Shown here in pieces: positions 9,277 to 16,800 of a stretch of 64,000 nucleotides of DNA (the first letter of the stretch is position 1; each line of letters opens with the position of its first letter). The stretch comes from an uncultured Lachnospiraceae bacterium (GTDB lineage: Bacteria > Bacillota > Clostridia > Lachnospirales > Lachnospiraceae). Both the position numbers and the translations under genes were made by a program. The stretch covers positions 1 through 64,000 of the forward strand of contig CACYWQ010000003.1 in the NCBI GenBank assembly GCA_902778165.1. The letters run 5' to 3'. The notes under the pieces were generated by a model. The model was not told the DNA's origin. It worked only from the letters and a program-made list of their open reading frames with translations, and did not search any database.

Positions 9277-9288
9277 GAACAGATGTTC
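9277..9288. promoter_or_regulatory. LexA (SOS) box 1 of recA
   Basis: GAACAGATGTTC is an exact match to the Firmicutes SOS operator GAACNNNNGTTC. It lies between the -10 and the ribosome site of recA. Confidence 0.85.
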
Positions 9289-9301
9289 ACCTCACGTTAT
9301 C

Positions 9302-9330
9302 AGAATAAAACATCTGTTCGTATTTGTCAA
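9302..9330 (-). promoter_or_regulatory. recA promoter with a second LexA box in the spacer
   Basis: TTGACA (9325-9330), 17-bp spacer, TATTCT (9302-9307) on the minus strand. The spacer contains GAACAGATGTTT (9308-9319), one mismatch from the LexA consensus. With box 1 downstream, two operators bracket the -10. Confidence 0.8.
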
Positions 9331-9352
9331 CAACTATTTTGAACAAAATTTC

Positions 9353-9384
9353 TTAACGCAAAGATGTCCTCACATCTGCGTTAA
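9353..9384 (-). terminator. Hairpin downstream of cinA, possible terminator
   Basis: TTAACGCA/TGCGTTAA with an inner AGATGT/ACATCT pairing forms a long stem (one 2-nt bulge) around a CCTC loop. Minus-strand sequence after it is AGAAATTTTG. It is the only good hairpin between cinA and recA. Bases 9385-9630 hold nothing else I can support. Confidence 0.45.
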
Positions 9385-9630
9385 TACAAGGATAGCACGC
9401 CTTAGTGTACCATAATCCTCCCTTATTAAATTGTATCCTGAAAACCACCCGCATCGGGAAGAACAGACCTGCAGGCTGTATAATAATCCTGCAACGAACT
9501 GTTAAGATATATAGTGAATGTTTATGGATAATATATCCGATTGCGTGCCTGATTGCAAGCAAAGAAACTATGTAAATATATACAAATCAGACACGACGGA
9601 TTTGTTAAATATGCACAAGAAGCCTATGGC

Positions 9631-10911
9631 TTATTCCTTACCGAAGGTCTTCTCGCTATAGTATTTAAGGATACACTGCCTCATAAGATTAAGGGCCGCT
9701 GTTACGGAATTATCTCTTATCTTCTGTCTGTTACCGGTGAAATGACATTCCTTGACCGTAACATTACCGCAGACACTGCAGGCAATATACACAAGACCAA
9801 CAGGCTTATCGGCCGTTCCGCCGCCCGGGCCTGCTATTCCCGTCGTTGCCACGGTTATATCCGACTTGGTAAGAGCTGCCAAGCCCTTCACCATCTCAGT
9901 TGCCGTCTGTTTGCTGACCGCACCGTATTTATCAAGAGTGCTCTTCTTAACTCCGGCAAGCTTACGCTTAGACTTGTTGGAATATGTAATAAGACCTGAT
10001 TTAAAGGCATCAGATACTCCGGGTACACTGACAAGCCTTCCGGCAAGCAGACCGCCTGTGCATGACTCAACGGTACTTACCGTAAGTTCATTACCGATTA
10101 TAAGATCCACAACCGCTTTCTCAAGCGTCACATCATCAGATGTAGAATAGATTGCCTCTCCGAAACGCTCTTTAAGTTCCTTGACTATGGGCTTAACAAG
10201 TTTACGTGCCGCCTGCTCATCATCTGCCGATGCCGATACTCTTATATGCACTTCGCCTGTCTTGGCGTATGTCGCTATCGTGGGATTACTCTGTGACTTA
10301 ATAAGGTCTGAGATTATGGTCTCGGCCTTACTCTCTCCTATGCCGCACACTTTGACTGTCTTAGAGACGATTGCTCCGGGTGTAAGTGAACTTAAATATG
10401 GCTCAACCGATTCCTCAAACATAAGCTTAAGTTCTTCCGGAGGGCCGGGTAATAATATCACATGTTTATTCTTATCTTTATCCGCTATGATGCATCCGGG
10501 CGCTGTTCCGTTGTGATTAGGAAGTATGATGGAATCCTTAGGCATCATGGCCTGCTTCCAGTTATTGTCGGTCGGAACCCTTCCTATACGTGCAAAGTAA
10601 TCAGAAATCGCAGCCTTGGATTCTTCATCAAGATACAGTTCTCTGCCCATACATGCAGCCGCCGTCTCCTTGGTAAGATCATCATCCGTGGGGCCTAAAC
10701 CTCCGCACAGAATAACGATATCGGCACGACCAAGTGCTGTATCTATCGTTGACTTAAGCCTTCCCGCATTATCTCCCACAACGTCCTGATAATAGCAGTT
10801 AAGTCCGAGCCTTACACATCTCTCGGCTAAATACGCCGCATTGGTATTGATTATATTACCCATCAATATCTCAGTACCTACAGATATAAGTTCAACCGTT
10901 AGCTTACTCAT
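9631..10911 (-). CDS. cinA: CinA: competence/damage-inducible protein with nicotinamide-nucleotide amidase domain
   Basis: 426 residues in the two-domain CinA arrangement. The N-terminal MoaB/COG1058 domain (about 1-170) shows VGTEILMGNIINTNAAYLAE, GGLGPTDDDLT and LPGPPEELK. The C-terminal amidase domain (about 260-415) shows STVESCTGGLLAGRL, SNKSKRKLAGV and ATTGIAGPGGGTADKPVGLV. The C-terminal domain deamidates nicotinamide mononucleotide in the pyridine-nucleotide salvage cycle; the N-terminal domain is linked to ADP-ribose pyrophosphatase activity in some relatives. It lies 70 bp after pgsA, upstream of recA, a common Firmicutes order that fits its competence link. It probably belongs to the long yicC-to-cinA operon. 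Confidence 0.92.
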   Translation of the reverse strand: MSKLTVELISVGTEILMGNIINTNAAYLAERCVRLGLNCYYQDVVGDNAGRLKSTIDTALGRADIVILCGGLGPTDDDLTKETAAACMGRELYLDEESKAAISDYFARIGRVPTDNNWKQAMMPKDSIILPNHNGTAPGCIIADKDKNKHVILLPGPPEELKLMFEESVEPYLSSLTPGAIVSKTVKVCGIGESKAETIISDLIKSQSNPTIATYAKTGEVHIRVSASADDEQAARKLVKPIVKELKERFGEAIYSTSDDVTLEKAVVDLIIGNELTVSTVESCTGGLLAGRLVSVPGVSDAFKSGLITYSNKSKRKLAGVKKSTLDKYGAVSKQTATEMVKGLAALTKSDITVATTGIAGPGGGTADKPVGLVYIACSVCGNVTVKECHFTGNRQKIRDNSVTAALNLMRQCILKYYSEKTFGKE

Positions 10912-10981
10912 AATTTATACTCCAATCAACCTTCTGACCGCTTAATGATTCACGGTTCGCCCCGACTTAGGTAAGCTGATA

Positions 10982-11527
10982 CTACCTGTCAGCTAAGACG
11001 CCCCTGTTTTTCCATATGTAATCAACAAGTGAGATAACAGTGAGTACCACTGCAATCCACATAACTACCGTAATGATAATGTCCATATAGGGAACGTCAA
11101 GATTCGCAAGCATAAGGATCACCATCGCCATCTGCGATACCGTCTTGCACTTGCCCCACCAGCTGGCAGCTATCACGATGCCGGCATCAGATGCAACAAG
11201 CCTGAAGCCACTTATGATAAATTCGCGGGCAATTATGATGATCACGGCCCAAGCGGGCAACATCTCGGGGTTAAGCTCTACAAGACAGATCATTGCCGAG
11301 CAGACCAACACCTTATCCGCTAGGGGATCCATGAATTTACCGAAGTTGGTGATCAGGTTGTATTTGCGGGCGATCTTGCCGTCCAACATATCCGTAAGGG
11401 ATGCTATGATGAAGATCGCAAGTGCAATAAGTCGCGAATAAGGGCCTGCACAACCTGTCAGTAATATAATTACGAATGGTACAATGAGCACCATTCGCAG
11501 TATTGTAAGTTTATTGGGAAGATTCAT
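10982..11527 (-). CDS. pgsA: CDP-diacylglycerol-glycerol-3-phosphate 3-phosphatidyltransferase
   Basis: 181 residues, the family length. The CDP-alcohol phosphotransferase signature D-G-x2-A-R-x8-G-x3-D-x3-D is present as LDGKIARKYNLITNFGKFMD with PLADK following (about residues 48-74). The opening NLPNKLTILRMVLIVPF and four or five hydrophobic helices fit an integral membrane enzyme. It makes phosphatidylglycerophosphate, the committed step to phosphatidylglycerol. Its ATG is 2 bp past the rimO stop, so the two are tightly coupled. Confidence 0.93.
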   Translation of the reverse strand: MNLPNKLTILRMVLIVPFVIILLTGCAGPYSRLIALAIFIIASLTDMLDGKIARKYNLITNFGKFMDPLADKVLVCSAMICLVELNPEMLPAWAVIIIIAREFIISGFRLVASDAGIVIAASWWGKCKTVSQMAMVILMLANLDVPYMDIIITVVMWIAVVLTVISLVDYIWKNRGVLADR

Positions 11528-11529
11528 GA

Positions 11530-12966
11530 TTATTGCCTCTCTTCATTATCACAGGCGGGCACTGCAACAAGGTCGTAGTCCCTAAATCCCGTAATCTTCA
11601 CTTTGATCACTGTGCCGCTTATATAATCGACATCTGTCTCAACATATATATTGCCGTCAACATCCGGAGCATCTCTGTATGATCTTGCAACAGCCACGTC
11701 ATCTTCCGGAATCCTGCCCTGGATGATGACATCCATGAGACGACCTACCATTGCACGGTTAGTCTCAAACACGATATTCTGCTGCAACTTCATTATCCTA
11801 TCCTTACGGATCTTCTTAATAAATCCGGGCAACTGACCCTTCATCGATGCTGCAACGGTACCCTCTTCGGGCGAATATGTAAATACGCCTAACCGATCAA
11901 ATCTAAGATCACGGACGAATTCATACATGGTCTTATAATCGGAATGCTTCTCACCAGGGAAGCCGGTCATAAGCGTAGTTCGTATGCAAATATCCGGAAT
12001 CTCGGTCCTTAATTTGGCTATAAGACCTCTTATCTCTGCCTCATTCGTACGTCTGCCCATACGCTTAAGAACTCTGTCCGAAGCATGCTGTATAGGCATA
12101 TCGATGTAATGGCATAACTTAGGCTCATTCTTCATAAGGTCTATCAGTTCATCCGTTATTTCTTCCGGATAACAATACATAAGCCTTATATATTCAATAC
12201 CTTCTATGGCAGCCAGATTCTTAATAAGTTCGGTTATACTCTTCTTGCCGTATAGATCGACGCCGTATACCGTTGTCTCCTGAGCAACTAAGATAAGTTC
12301 CTTAACGCCTCTGTCCGCAAGGTCTGTAGCTTCCGTGATAAGCGTCTGCATATCAACCGAACGGTATTTACCTCTCATGCTTGGGATGATGCAATAAGTA
12401 CAACCCTTAGAACATCCTTCAGCAATCTTAAGATATGCGTAATGAGTAGGCGTTGTAAGCAATCTCTTATGACCTGATATGGGGGCTTCTGATAAAGGTG
12501 CCAAATCTGCAATGATCTCATCGCCCTTACTGTCCGCCCCGTCCGGAACGGGCTCTTCGCTTACAGAAGACTTAGTCGCCTTCATATTTCCCGCACTTAA
12601 CTCAAGCTTATTAAGCACCTCGGCAATCTTATCAAATGACTGGACACCAATTATGGCATCCACCTCGGGGATATCCTTAATGATCTCCTGCTCATAGCGC
12701 TGCGCAAGGCAACCCGTGATGATTATATACTTGGGGCCGCCTGAGCCTGTACTTAATCTATCAGACTTAAGGCGCGCACATTCTAAGATATTATCAATGC
12801 TCTCCTGCTTGGCATCCAAGATAAATGCGCAGGTATTGATAATCACGGCATCCGATTCAGCCTCATCATACACAAGTTCATGCCCGGCAGCATTCAGTAT
12901 GCCAAGCATCATCTCGGTATCGACTGTATTCTTATCACACCCCAGAGATATTACGGCTACCTTCAT
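11530..12966 (-). CDS. rimO: Ribosomal protein S12 methylthiotransferase RimO
   Basis: 478 residues. The UPF0004 domain carries three cysteines for the auxiliary cluster (SLGCDKN, INTCAF, ITGCLAQRY). The radical-SAM motif is CSKGCTYC (about 206-213), followed by IPSMRGKYRS. A C-terminal TRAM domain (about 405-470) ends the protein. RimO adds the methylthio group to Asp of S12. Relative to typical RimO (about 440 residues) there is an extra polar linker at about residues 128-172, rich in Ser, Glu and Asp, just before the radical-SAM core. It lies between rpoZ and pgsA with very short gaps. Confidence 0.93.
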   Translation of the reverse strand: MKVAVISLGCDKNTVDTEMMLGILNAAGHELVYDEAESDAVIINTCAFILDAKQESIDNILECARLKSDRLSTGSGGPKYIIITGCLAQRYEQEIIKDIPEVDAIIGVQSFDKIAEVLNKLELSAGNMKATKSSVSEEPVPDGADSKGDEIIADLAPLSEAPISGHKRLLTTPTHYAYLKIAEGCSKGCTYCIIPSMRGKYRSVDMQTLITEATDLADRGVKELILVAQETTVYGVDLYGKKSITELIKNLAAIEGIEYIRLMYCYPEEITDELIDLMKNEPKLCHYIDMPIQHASDRVLKRMGRRTNEAEIRGLIAKLRTEIPDICIRTTLMTGFPGEKHSDYKTMYEFVRDLRFDRLGVFTYSPEEGTVAASMKGQLPGFIKKIRKDRIMKLQQNIVFETNRAMVGRLMDVIIQGRIPEDDVAVARSYRDAPDVDGNIYVETDVDYISGTVIKVKITGFRDYDLVAVPACDNEERQ

Positions 12967-12982
12967 CTATACTCTCCGAGAA

Positions 12983-13405
12983 TTACTCTTCGTCAGCGTC
13001 AGCCTCTTGCTCTTCTTCAGCAGCTGCCTTGGACTTTCTTGTCTTCTTGGCAGGAGCAGCCTCGGCTACTTCCTGTTCAGCTTCAGCTGCAGCCTTAGCC
13101 TCAGCTCTCTGCTGCATGATCTCCTCAGCCTTCTCTGCTGCCTGCTGCTTGATGTCATTCTCGAATTCCTCAAGCTCATCATCAGCTATGATCTTGATCT
13201 TACCCTGATTAAGCTCCTCAACAGCGATTGAAAGAGGCTTAGCCTCATCGTTGTCTACAAGGGGCTCATCACCGTCTACTATCTGACGTGCTCTCTTGGC
13301 TGTAGCCATAACGATAGAATAGCGGCTGTTAACCACCTTAGTCTCGCCGGGCTCAACGTCAGCGTTGACGACCTTCATAAGATCTGAATATGACGGATGT
13401 AACAT
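12983..13405 (-). CDS. rpoZ: RNA polymerase omega subunit with long acidic/Ala-rich tail
   Basis: 140 residues. The first 75 match omega: MLHPSYSDLMKVVN, NSRYSIVMATAKRARQIVDG and KPLSIAVEELNQGKI. Omega stabilises beta-prime during polymerase assembly. The remaining about 65 residues are an unusual low-complexity tail of Ala, Glu and Lys (EKAEEIMQQRAEAKAAAEAE), probably a helical charged extension. Many Lachnospiraceae omegas are longer than the E. coli type, so the tail may be lineage-specific. The start lies 1 bp after the gmk stop, the classical gmk-rpoZ pairing. Confidence 0.9.
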   Translation of the reverse strand: MLHPSYSDLMKVVNADVEPGETKVVNSRYSIVMATAKRARQIVDGDEPLVDNDEAKPLSIAVEELNQGKIKIIADDELEEFENDIKQQAAEKAEEIMQQRAEAKAAAEAEQEVAEAAPAKKTRKSKAAAEEEQEADADEE

Positions 13406-13406
13406 A

Positions 13407-14036
13407 TTATTCCTCCTTAAGATCCTTTAATTCTCTCTTAATCTCATCTATAAATGCAGCGTTACGTGATACGCTGTACTTAGCGTTCTGTATGATCTCG
13501 TGTGTCTCTCTGACACATGTGTCAAGATCATCGTTAAGCAGTATAAATTCGTATTTATCAACTATATCTGCTTCTTCAATGGCACGTTTCATTCGACCGC
13601 GAATCTGCTCCTCGGTCTCCGTATGACGACCTCTTAAGCGACGAAGCAGTTCATCTGCCGACGGAGGTGTTACGAATAACAACAGTGCCTCAGGCAACAT
13701 CTTCTTGACCTGGAAAGCTCCGAGATACTCTATCTCAAGTATTACGTCATTGCCCGCTGATAACTGCTGTTCGACGTATTCCTTGGGGGTGCCGTAGTAA
13801 TTACCCTGATATTCGGCATATTCAAGCATCTTGCCGGATCTGATATTCTCTTCAAATGTCGGCTTATCGATGAAGAAATAATGGACACCGTTCTGCTCAC
13901 CCTCTCTGGGCGCTCTGGTAGTCATGGATATCGATAATGAGTAGTTGTCATACTCATCAATGAGTTTCCTTACAAGTGTGCCTTTACCTGCTCCGGAGAA
14001 TCCGGATATGACTGTCAATACTCCTCGTTCCTTCAT
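13407..14036 (-). CDS. gmk: Guanylate kinase
   Basis: 209 residues, typical length. Walker A is GFSGAGKGTL (residues 12-21). The GMP-binding region shows SISMTTRAPREGEQNGVHYFF (about 34-54) with the Ser and Tyr contacts, and DVILEIEYLGAFQVKK is the central strand (usual form ILEID). GMP is phosphorylated to GDP in purine metabolism. AGAGGGAAG precedes the ATG. The upstream 88 bp holds a short ORF that ends with a copy of the yicC tail. Confidence 0.95.
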   Translation of the reverse strand: MKERGVLTVISGFSGAGKGTLVRKLIDEYDNYSLSISMTTRAPREGEQNGVHYFFIDKPTFEENIRSGKMLEYAEYQGNYYGTPKEYVEQQLSAGNDVILEIEYLGAFQVKKMLPEALLLFVTPPSADELLRRLRGRHTETEEQIRGRMKRAIEEADIVDKYEFILLNDDLDTCVRETHEIIQNAKYSVSRNAAFIDEIKRELKDLKEE

Positions 14037-14048
14037 CTGCGCTTCCCT

Positions 14049-14123
14049 CTATTCGATGTTCTGAATCTGCTGTGCTGTCTTGGCTGCGGCTTGCTGCACC
14101 TGCTTATGCAGGTTGCCTCGCAT
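14049..14123 (-). CDS. 24-codon micro-ORF repeating the C-terminal peptide of YicC
   Basis: Between yicC and gmk, an ATG at 14123 opens a 24-codon frame that ends QQIQNIE and stop. The yicC gene itself ends REQIQNIE and stop. The DNA matches over about 20 bases (CAGATTCAGAACATAGAATAG against CAGATTCAGAACATCGAATAG, one difference). The ATG sits 1 bp after the yicC stop, in the TAGGATG arrangement. The middle of the ORF contains an ACCTGC-ATAA-GCAGGT hairpin. It may be a remnant of a partial duplication rather than a functional peptide. Confidence 0.3.
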   Translation of the reverse strand: MRGNLHKQVQQAAAKTAQQIQNIE

Positions 14124-14124
14124 C

Positions 14125-15009
14125 CTATTCTATGTTCTGAATCTGCTCTCTGACTTTCTCGATTCCCGTCTTAAGCTCGATACCACGATTAGATATCTCA
14201 AGGTCACTTGACTTACTTAAGATCGTATTGGCTTCTCTGTTCATCTCCTGAGCTAAGAAATCAAGCTTACGTCCAATCGAGCCGCCCTCAAGCAATGTAT
14301 CTCTTACAGCCTCTATATGGCTGTGAAGTCTTACAAGTTCTTCATCAACGCATACCTTGTCGGCAAATATCGTAACTTCCGTAAGAAGTCTTCCTTCATC
14401 GACATTGGTATCTCCAAGCATCTCCTGAACTCTGGCTACAAGACCTGACTTGTAATTCTCAATAATAACAGGGCTTCTCTCTTCAATAAATGCCGTATGC
14501 TTAAGCATCTCATCAAGCTTGGATAAAAGGTCGCTTCTTAAATTCTCACCCTCAGTGATACGAGTCTCAACAAACTTCTCACTCGCACCTCTTATAGCCT
14601 TCTCAAGTATTCTCCAGATACCCTCTTCATCAATCTCAACATCATCAAGTGTGAAGATCTCGGGATATCTTGAAAGAGTCGATACTCTTATATCATCCTC
14701 AAGTCCGAACTCCTCACCCATCTTCCTAAGATAAGATAAGTATTCGGCTGCCACTTCAGGATGATAGCTTACGCTTACATTATTCTCAGAGGTATCTTCA
14801 TAGGTGATGAACACATCTACCTTACCCCTCTGAATATATTCCTTAAGAAGATTACGAATAGAAGCGTCGAAGAAATTAAGTTTCTTCGGCATCTTGATGC
14901 TGACGTCCAGATATCTGTGATTGACAGACTTCATCTCCACGGTCACCTTACGTGCACCCTCGGTGATCTCACATCTGCCAAAACCCGTCATGCTCTTGAT
15001 ATTCTGCAT
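14125..15009 (-). CDS. yicC: YicC-family endoribonuclease
   Basis: 294 residues, the family length. The N-terminal region KSMTGFGRCEI and the VEMKSVNHRYLDVSIKMPKKL motif are characteristic, as is the C-terminal (DUF1732) stretch GGSIGRKLDFLAQEMNREANTI. YicC proteins are stress-induced endoribonucleases related to YloC. Here it heads the yicC-gmk-rpoZ-rimO-pgsA-cinA series, as in many Firmicutes. The start ATG has GGAGGGAC upstream, and the promoter is at 15098-15126. Confidence 0.93.
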   Translation of the reverse strand: MQNIKSMTGFGRCEITEGARKVTVEMKSVNHRYLDVSIKMPKKLNFFDASIRNLLKEYIQRGKVDVFITYEDTSENNVSVSYHPEVAAEYLSYLRKMGEEFGLEDDIRVSTLSRYPEIFTLDDVEIDEEGIWRILEKAIRGASEKFVETRITEGENLRSDLLSKLDEMLKHTAFIEERSPVIIENYKSGLVARVQEMLGDTNVDEGRLLTEVTIFADKVCVDEELVRLHSHIEAVRDTLLEGGSIGRKLDFLAQEMNREANTILSKSSDLEISNRGIELKTGIEKVREQIQNIE

Positions 15010-15097
15010 AACAATGTCCCTCCGATATTAGATTATTATCTCGGGGACTAACATACGTGTGCCAAGCATCCATACGTCCTCTAGACCCCGCCTAGTC

Positions 15098-15126
15098 AGT
15101 ATACTATGTGCGCCCCTTACAGTCAA
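15098..15126 (-). promoter_or_regulatory. yicC operon promoter
   Basis: TTGACT, 17-bp spacer, TATACT on the minus strand, about 90 bp before the yicC start. Confidence 0.75.
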
Positions 15127-15154
15127 GCAAAATCCGCATAAACGCAGTAAAATA

Positions 15155-15183
15155 GGGCATCCGCGGCTTGTCGTCGGATGCCC
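15155..15183 (-). terminator. Terminator of the nuclease/palindrome cassette
   Basis: Perfect 9-bp GC-rich stem GGGCATCCG/CGGATGCCC with an 11-nt loop. The minus strand continues TATTTTACTG, a modest T tract. It closes the transcription unit that starts with the PD-(D/E)XK gene and contains the inverted-repeat array. Confidence 0.6.
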
Positions 15184-15271
15184 TTATACTACAATATCCA
15201 ATCTAATCTCTCTCACATTCTTGCATGTAACAGCACATCCTTCATCACTTCTGCTATTAAACAGCACTATT

Positions 15272-15532
15272 TACGGAAGAAACGGGCATATTTCCCATTT
15301 CTTCCGTAGTTTCATGCCCATTCTTCTACTTCACCAACTATAGATTTACGGAAGTAATCAGCATATCTCTCATTTCTTCCGTAAAAATCCACAAAAAGAC
15401 TCTATCAAATTTAGGCTTAACTACGGAAGAAACATCATAATACGCATTTACTTCCGTAAAAAAGGGGATTCACCCACTTTTTAAAATCAATCTACTACGG
15501 AAGTATCGCCAAAAAAGGCTGTTACTTCCGTA
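15272..15532. repeat. Array of four evenly spaced inverted repeats (TACGGAAG ... CTTCCGTA)
   Basis: Four units lie at 15272-15308, 15345-15385, 15422-15458 and 15496-15532. Unit 1 arms are 11 bp (TACGGAAGAAA/TTTCTTCCGTA), unit 2 arms 10 bp (TTTACGGAAG/CTTCCGTAAA), unit 3 arms 8 bp and unit 4 arms 10 bp (TACGGAAGTA/TACTTCCGTA). Starts are 73, 77 and 74 bp apart, and the gaps between units are 36, 36 and 37 bp and not conserved. Units 1 and 4 have extra inner pairing (GGG/CCC and GCC/GGC). The array begins 57 bp past the stop of the PD-(D/E)XK gene and ends before the terminator, so it would be transcribed as a structured 3' region. The 15184-15271 and 15533-15589 flanks hold nothing recognisable. 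Confidence 0.9.
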
Positions 15533-15589
15533 ATTTGTTATAAATCGCAATGTGATTTACAGATACGAAATCAAATAGCATATGCATCA

Positions 15590-16435
15590 TTAAATCAGAT
15601 ATTTCTGAATCTTAGCACCTATAAGCTTTATATCAAGCGAAGTATGCTCGCCTTCTGTAGTAATTATCAACCCGTCACCCAGGAAAAAGCCGTTATTCTC
15701 ATATAGGTTTAGTTTATGGCTCATGTTGTCACGATACGAATCATCGTCAGTAAGTCCAAAATGCTCCCAATACCACGTCCTTCGTGTGTTTGTATTAAGA
15801 ATAGTAAAATCCGGATACATTGCCCGTGCTCCTTTCACAAACAACCTATATTCATAACTGTAAGGTATTCCCATACTATATAACTTGTCAGCAATAATCT
15901 TTTCGGATTTGGATCGAACAGTTTCACCCCGTTCCGTTTCATATCCTGTATCAATACTATAGGGATTTGAATTACCGGGGTGTGATTCAATCCAACATTT
16001 CAAATATTCAGAATCAGGCATAAAAACCGGCGTAACAATCGCTTTTACCGCGGGCTTAAGGTTCTCGTAAACATCATACAATCTCTTTGTGTTGATTTTT
16101 CCGACTCTGCTTTCAAGTTCAAGTTGTCTGTCAATCTCTGAAACAATCAACTCATAATAATCTCGCGTAGCTAATTGTTCTGCATATTCAGCTCGTTCTC
16201 TGGGTATATAGACTTTTTGTCCCGGATATGTTCGACAATAATAATAGTATTGCCATACATTGTTGCTTTTAGAAGTGATAAGTCCCTCTTTCGGTAATAA
16301 TTCTATGCGTTCAGCAATTTTTTTCTTGAGTTGAAGCAATTCGCGAACAGACATATCATTATATCCTTTATCAAATGATTCTTCCTGGATCTTAATGGAT
16401 AGTAGTGAAGATTGCTTTTCAAAAGATGTGTTCAT
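15590..16435 (-). CDS. PD-(D/E)XK nuclease-fold protein
   Basis: 281 residues from the ATG at 16435, which has AGGAGAG upstream; an ATG 63 bp earlier has no site and lies in the leader hairpin. The N-terminal half is helical (MSVRELLQLKKKIAERIELL) with a YYYCRTYPGQKVYIPRERAEYA segment. The C-terminal half has the nuclease-fold motifs: VRSKSEKIIADKLYSMGIPY (first acid, about 177), AMYPDFTILN (Asp, about 208) and TWYWEHFGLTDD (E-x-x core, about 221), then MSHKLNLYENNG. This resembles a Firmicutes family with a predicted nuclease fold but no assigned role. It sits alone between yicC and rqcH with its own strong promoter and a palindrome array behind it. No methylase or helicase is adjacent. Confidence 0.7.
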   Translation of the reverse strand: MNTSFEKQSSLLSIKIQEESFDKGYNDMSVRELLQLKKKIAERIELLPKEGLITSKSNNVWQYYYYCRTYPGQKVYIPRERAEYAEQLATRDYYELIVSEIDRQLELESRVGKINTKRLYDVYENLKPAVKAIVTPVFMPDSEYLKCWIESHPGNSNPYSIDTGYETERGETVRSKSEKIIADKLYSMGIPYSYEYRLFVKGARAMYPDFTILNTNTRRTWYWEHFGLTDDDSYRDNMSHKLNLYENNGFFLGDGLIITTEGEHTSLDIKLIGAKIQKYLI

Positions 16436-16463
16436 AATACTCTCCTGACTTGATGTGAATTGT

Positions 16464-16489
16464 GCATTGTTCAAACGAAAAAACAATGC
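16464..16489 (-). promoter_or_regulatory. Leader hairpin upstream of the PD-(D/E)XK gene
   Basis: GCATTGTT and AACAATGC form a perfect 8-bp stem with a 10-nt loop in the 5' leader, about 29 bp upstream of the start codon. It could be a regulatory hairpin or an operator. Confidence 0.45.
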
Positions 16490-16502
16490 GAGTTGCAATC
16501 AC

Positions 16503-16531
16503 AATGTACGATATACGCAACGACATGTCAA
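16503..16531 (-). promoter_or_regulatory. Promoter of the PD-(D/E)XK gene
   Basis: TTGACA, 17-bp spacer, TACATT on the minus strand. Confidence 0.7.
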
Positions 16532-16623
16532 CCGGAAAAAAACTGTTTTAAAAGAGAAGTGAATTTCTAAGAGAACAGTATGATTATAAAGATAGTATAG
16601 TTCATCAAAGACTGTTTATTTAA

Positions 16624-16648
16624 GGCAGGTCATCTCCGATGACCTGCC
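16624..16648 (-). terminator. Hairpin between the long palindrome and the nuclease promoter
   Basis: Perfect 10-bp stem GGCAGGTCAT/ATGACCTGCC with a 5-nt loop. The minus strand continues TTAAATAAAC, a poor T tract. It probably terminates rqcH transcription after the 127-bp palindrome. Confidence 0.5.
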
Positions 16649-16653
16649 CCGAC

Positions 16654-16780
16654 CTTAATCGGCTTGATTAAATTGCATCTGCCGGGATTCGTTTGTCAAC
16701 CCTGCGCGGAGCGCACCACATGTGGCTTTGGGGTTGACAAACGAATCCCGGCAGATAAGATTACAGTTAAGCCGATTAAG
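16654..16780. repeat. 127-bp compound palindrome downstream of rqcH
   Basis: Outer arms of 12 bp (CTTAATCGGCTT at 16654-16665, AAGCCGATTAAG at 16769-16780) enclose an 11/12-nt internal loop and then perfect inner arms of 26 bp (16677-16702 with 16731-16756). The 28-nt apex holds a small stem TGCGC-GGA-GCGCA and the palindrome CCACATGTGG. It begins 20 bp after the rqcH stop. Transcribed from rqcH it would be a very stable long hairpin. It could be a miniature mobile element or a processing structure; I saw no clear target-site duplication. Confidence 0.9.
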
Positions 16781-16800
16781 GATTGGAATATGATTCGTCA

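Noticed and set aside
9385..9630. Hidden gene between cinA and recA
   Set aside because: Only short frames without ribosome sites are present; no conserved motif seen.
15272..15532. CRISPR array
   Set aside because: The units are inverted repeats with short arms, only four are present, spacers are equal but repeats are imperfect, and no cas gene is near.
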